DNA of 64,000 nt from Anseranas semipalmata (taxonomy: Eukaryota > Chordata > Aves > Anseriformes > Anseranatidae): positions 1,814,189 to 1,878,188 of the forward strand of contig VXAA01005193.1 in assembly GCA_013399115.1 (NCBI GenBank). The letters run 5' to 3'. The first letter of the stretch is position 1. Each line of letters starts with the position of its first letter. The translations under genes were made by a program, and so were the position numbers. Of the stretch, positions 62,801 through 64,000 are shown piece after piece. The notes beneath the pieces are model-generated. The model was not told the origin of the DNA, ran no database searches, and saw nothing but the letters and a program-made list of their open reading frames with translations.

Positions 62801-62929
62801 CACTTCTTCCCACACTACGACTTCGTAATTCCCTAATTCTCAAGATGACCCAACAGATCTGCAGCTACGCCTTCGTCCTCCCTTCCAGTAGGAGAGGAAG
62901 CAGCAAGCCTCCCCAGCCTACCACTGGCG

Positions 62930-63140
62930 TCACGACACACTTTGGGGCAAAGCGCCCCGAGGTGCCGCTGCTTATTGAGGCTGAGAAAGCCTCAGCTCGG
63001 CTGGAGGCCACGGGAGCCGCCCCGGCCCAGCAGCACCTTGCAGCGCGCGGAATCCTCCTCGGTGCTGCAGCAGTGCTCCCGCCTCTGAGGGGGAGCGGCA
63101 GACGCGGGGAATTCAGCTGCACTGCCAGCGCTCCTCTTCC
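62930..63140. other. GC/CpG-rich patch 7
   Basis: CpG-rich block (cagcgcgcggaatcc, gacgcggggaattc, gccgccccggccc). Frames on both strands are alanine and proline rich and unrecognised. A weak minus-strand donor, CCAGTG|gtaggc, lies near 62923-62929. The last 0.4 kb of the window, to 64000, is again moderately GC-rich without an identified exon. Confidence 0.35.
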
Positions 63141-64000
63141 TCCACGCTTGGAGATTGTGACAAAGGGAAAGAATTTTTGTCAGCAGCCACCGGCCAAATG
63201 CAGTTGGAGGCTGCTGCCTATGCTGGTATGAAGCAAGGCCAGAAAACATTCACATGGCAGTTCTCCGTTTGTGAGATTGTCAAGGACATGACTGAGCAAA
63301 GATCTGTAGCGTACAGTTTGTGGTTTCACCCGATAACCTGGCATTTGGCACGAGGACTGGCAGCTTCCAAGTTTGAAACAAGGCAAAACAAGCCGACGTG
63401 GCTACCGAACTTCTGTGATGCACCACAGTCAGCATGCAACTGATAATGGAACGATGCATTCAGAACCCAAACTGGGAAGTCAGAGAGGCATTGGGCATCC
63501 CGTACCAGCCACATTTTTAACAGACACACCGTTTCTCTAGCTGGAAGGAAGACGTGGGCCTCAATCATTTGTACAGCACGCTCTAAGTTGTCCAAAGCAC
63601 TGCTGCTGTCTTTCAAGCCTGTGCACGCAGCACCCACAAAGTGCTCTTAGACCGCGTATACTGGCAGCAGCACTGCCCGTTTACTCACGCAAGCAGACAT
63701 TCAACTACCCGGCCACTTGTCCACGTATGAATCCCGTGCCGGCTGCTGCACAGATCAAGGGGGTACACATTCACTCGCCCTACAAACTGCCTCCTCGTTC
63801 TGGGTCCGCGGCACCCACAGGTCTGCCATCTACAAGTAGCTGCAGATAAGTAACCGAAGCCCCCCCACTCCCTGTCCTTGCAGGAGGGAAGTATATTTCG
63901 TAGCCTTTCAAACTGTCTCGCGTTAAACTCTCAGCTCTTGGAGTTTGCAGTTACTTATATGGCCCGCCCTGCCAGCTCAGTGCCGGGCACGGGACCTCCC

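Larger units (their letters stand above)
35291..64000 (-). other. HSD17B12: HSD17B12 intron 1 (probable, partial)
   Basis: At least 28.7 kb upstream of exon 2 without a recognisable exon 1. That exon should encode an N-terminal membrane segment and end in a codon pair like TGG-GCN plus G before gt. I searched all GC-rich patches for that ending on the minus strand and found none. The stretch holds repeat relics, a MEF2-site group and seven GC/CpG-rich patches, entered separately. Outside those entries I see nothing but unremarkable non-coding sequence. If a short alternative exon 1 lies inside one of the CpG patches, the right part of this interval is 5' flank instead. Confidence 0.6.

Noticed and set aside
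63704..63760. Minus-strand AAG-TGG-CCG-G|gtagtt as the end of HSD17B12 exon 1
   Set aside because: Phase and the Lys-Trp pair fit superficially, but a stop codon lies about 16 codons upstream. No start codon or hydrophobic segment is present, and the donor is weak.
35291..64000. mir-129 type hairpin, which lies upstream of HSD17B12 in human
   Set aside because: I looked for the mature sequence words on both strands and did not see them. The window probably does not reach the intergenic region.
1..64000. CRISPR array, bacterial operons, rRNA
   Set aside because: There are no regularly spaced repeats, ribosome-binding sites or operonic gene packing. Splice-flanked exons show a vertebrate nuclear sequence.

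Overview
The window is a vertebrate nuclear segment, most likely from a bird; a crocodilian or turtle is not excluded. It is AT-rich and intron-dominated, with no mammalian Alu or young L1 copies. It carries decayed CR1-type LINEs and MIR-like SINE relics. The one protein-coding gene I can identify is HSD17B12 (very-long-chain 3-oxoacyl-CoA reductase, also called 17-beta-hydroxysteroid dehydrogenase type 12), read on the minus strand.

Six consecutive small coding exons are present, numbered by the human gene structure. Exon 2 is at 35244-35290, exon 3 at 31478-31553, exon 4 at 18863-18973, exon 5 at 14127-14191, exon 6 at 13030-13074 and exon 7 at 2922-2956. Splice sites and phases join into one open frame of about 126 codons. 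This frame covers the Rossmann fold start (VTGATDGIG), the cofactor-specificity strand (ISRSKEKL), the NNVG motif and the catalytic-tetrad Asn helix. Exons 8 onward, which carry the catalytic YxxxK, lie below position 1. Exon 1, with the start codon and N-terminal membrane segment, was not found up to 64000, so intron 1 probably exceeds 28.7 kb.

Layout from left to right: 1-2921 is part of intron 7, with an RFX X-box beside a MEF2 site near 303-336. 2957-31477 holds introns 6 to 3, mostly unremarkable, with MIR-like relics, an RFX X-box at 15467, a hairpin at 19925-19994 and a duplicated 57-bp element (20122/21016). 31554-35243 is intron 2; a CR1 3' end lies just beyond it in intron 3 at about 31060-31235. 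35291-64000 is probably intron 1. It contains a MEF2-site cluster (42714-43104), a decayed CR1/L3-like LINE (about 44690-45560), an LTR-like segment (57300-57450) and a series of GC/CpG-rich patches (48.1, 49.5-50.2, 53, 54.7-55, 56.0-56.4, 59.7 and 63 kb). Several of those patches could hold alternative or antisense promoters.

Most open frames in the window start at non-ATG codons or lie in GC-rich introns, and I do not call them genes. I see no bacterial-type features, CRISPR array, rRNA or convincing tRNA. No clear new biological system is visible. The best leads are non-coding: the MEF2 and RFX site groups, the hairpin, the duplicated element, and the YY1/Kozak mini-ORF in the 56-kb CpG patch.
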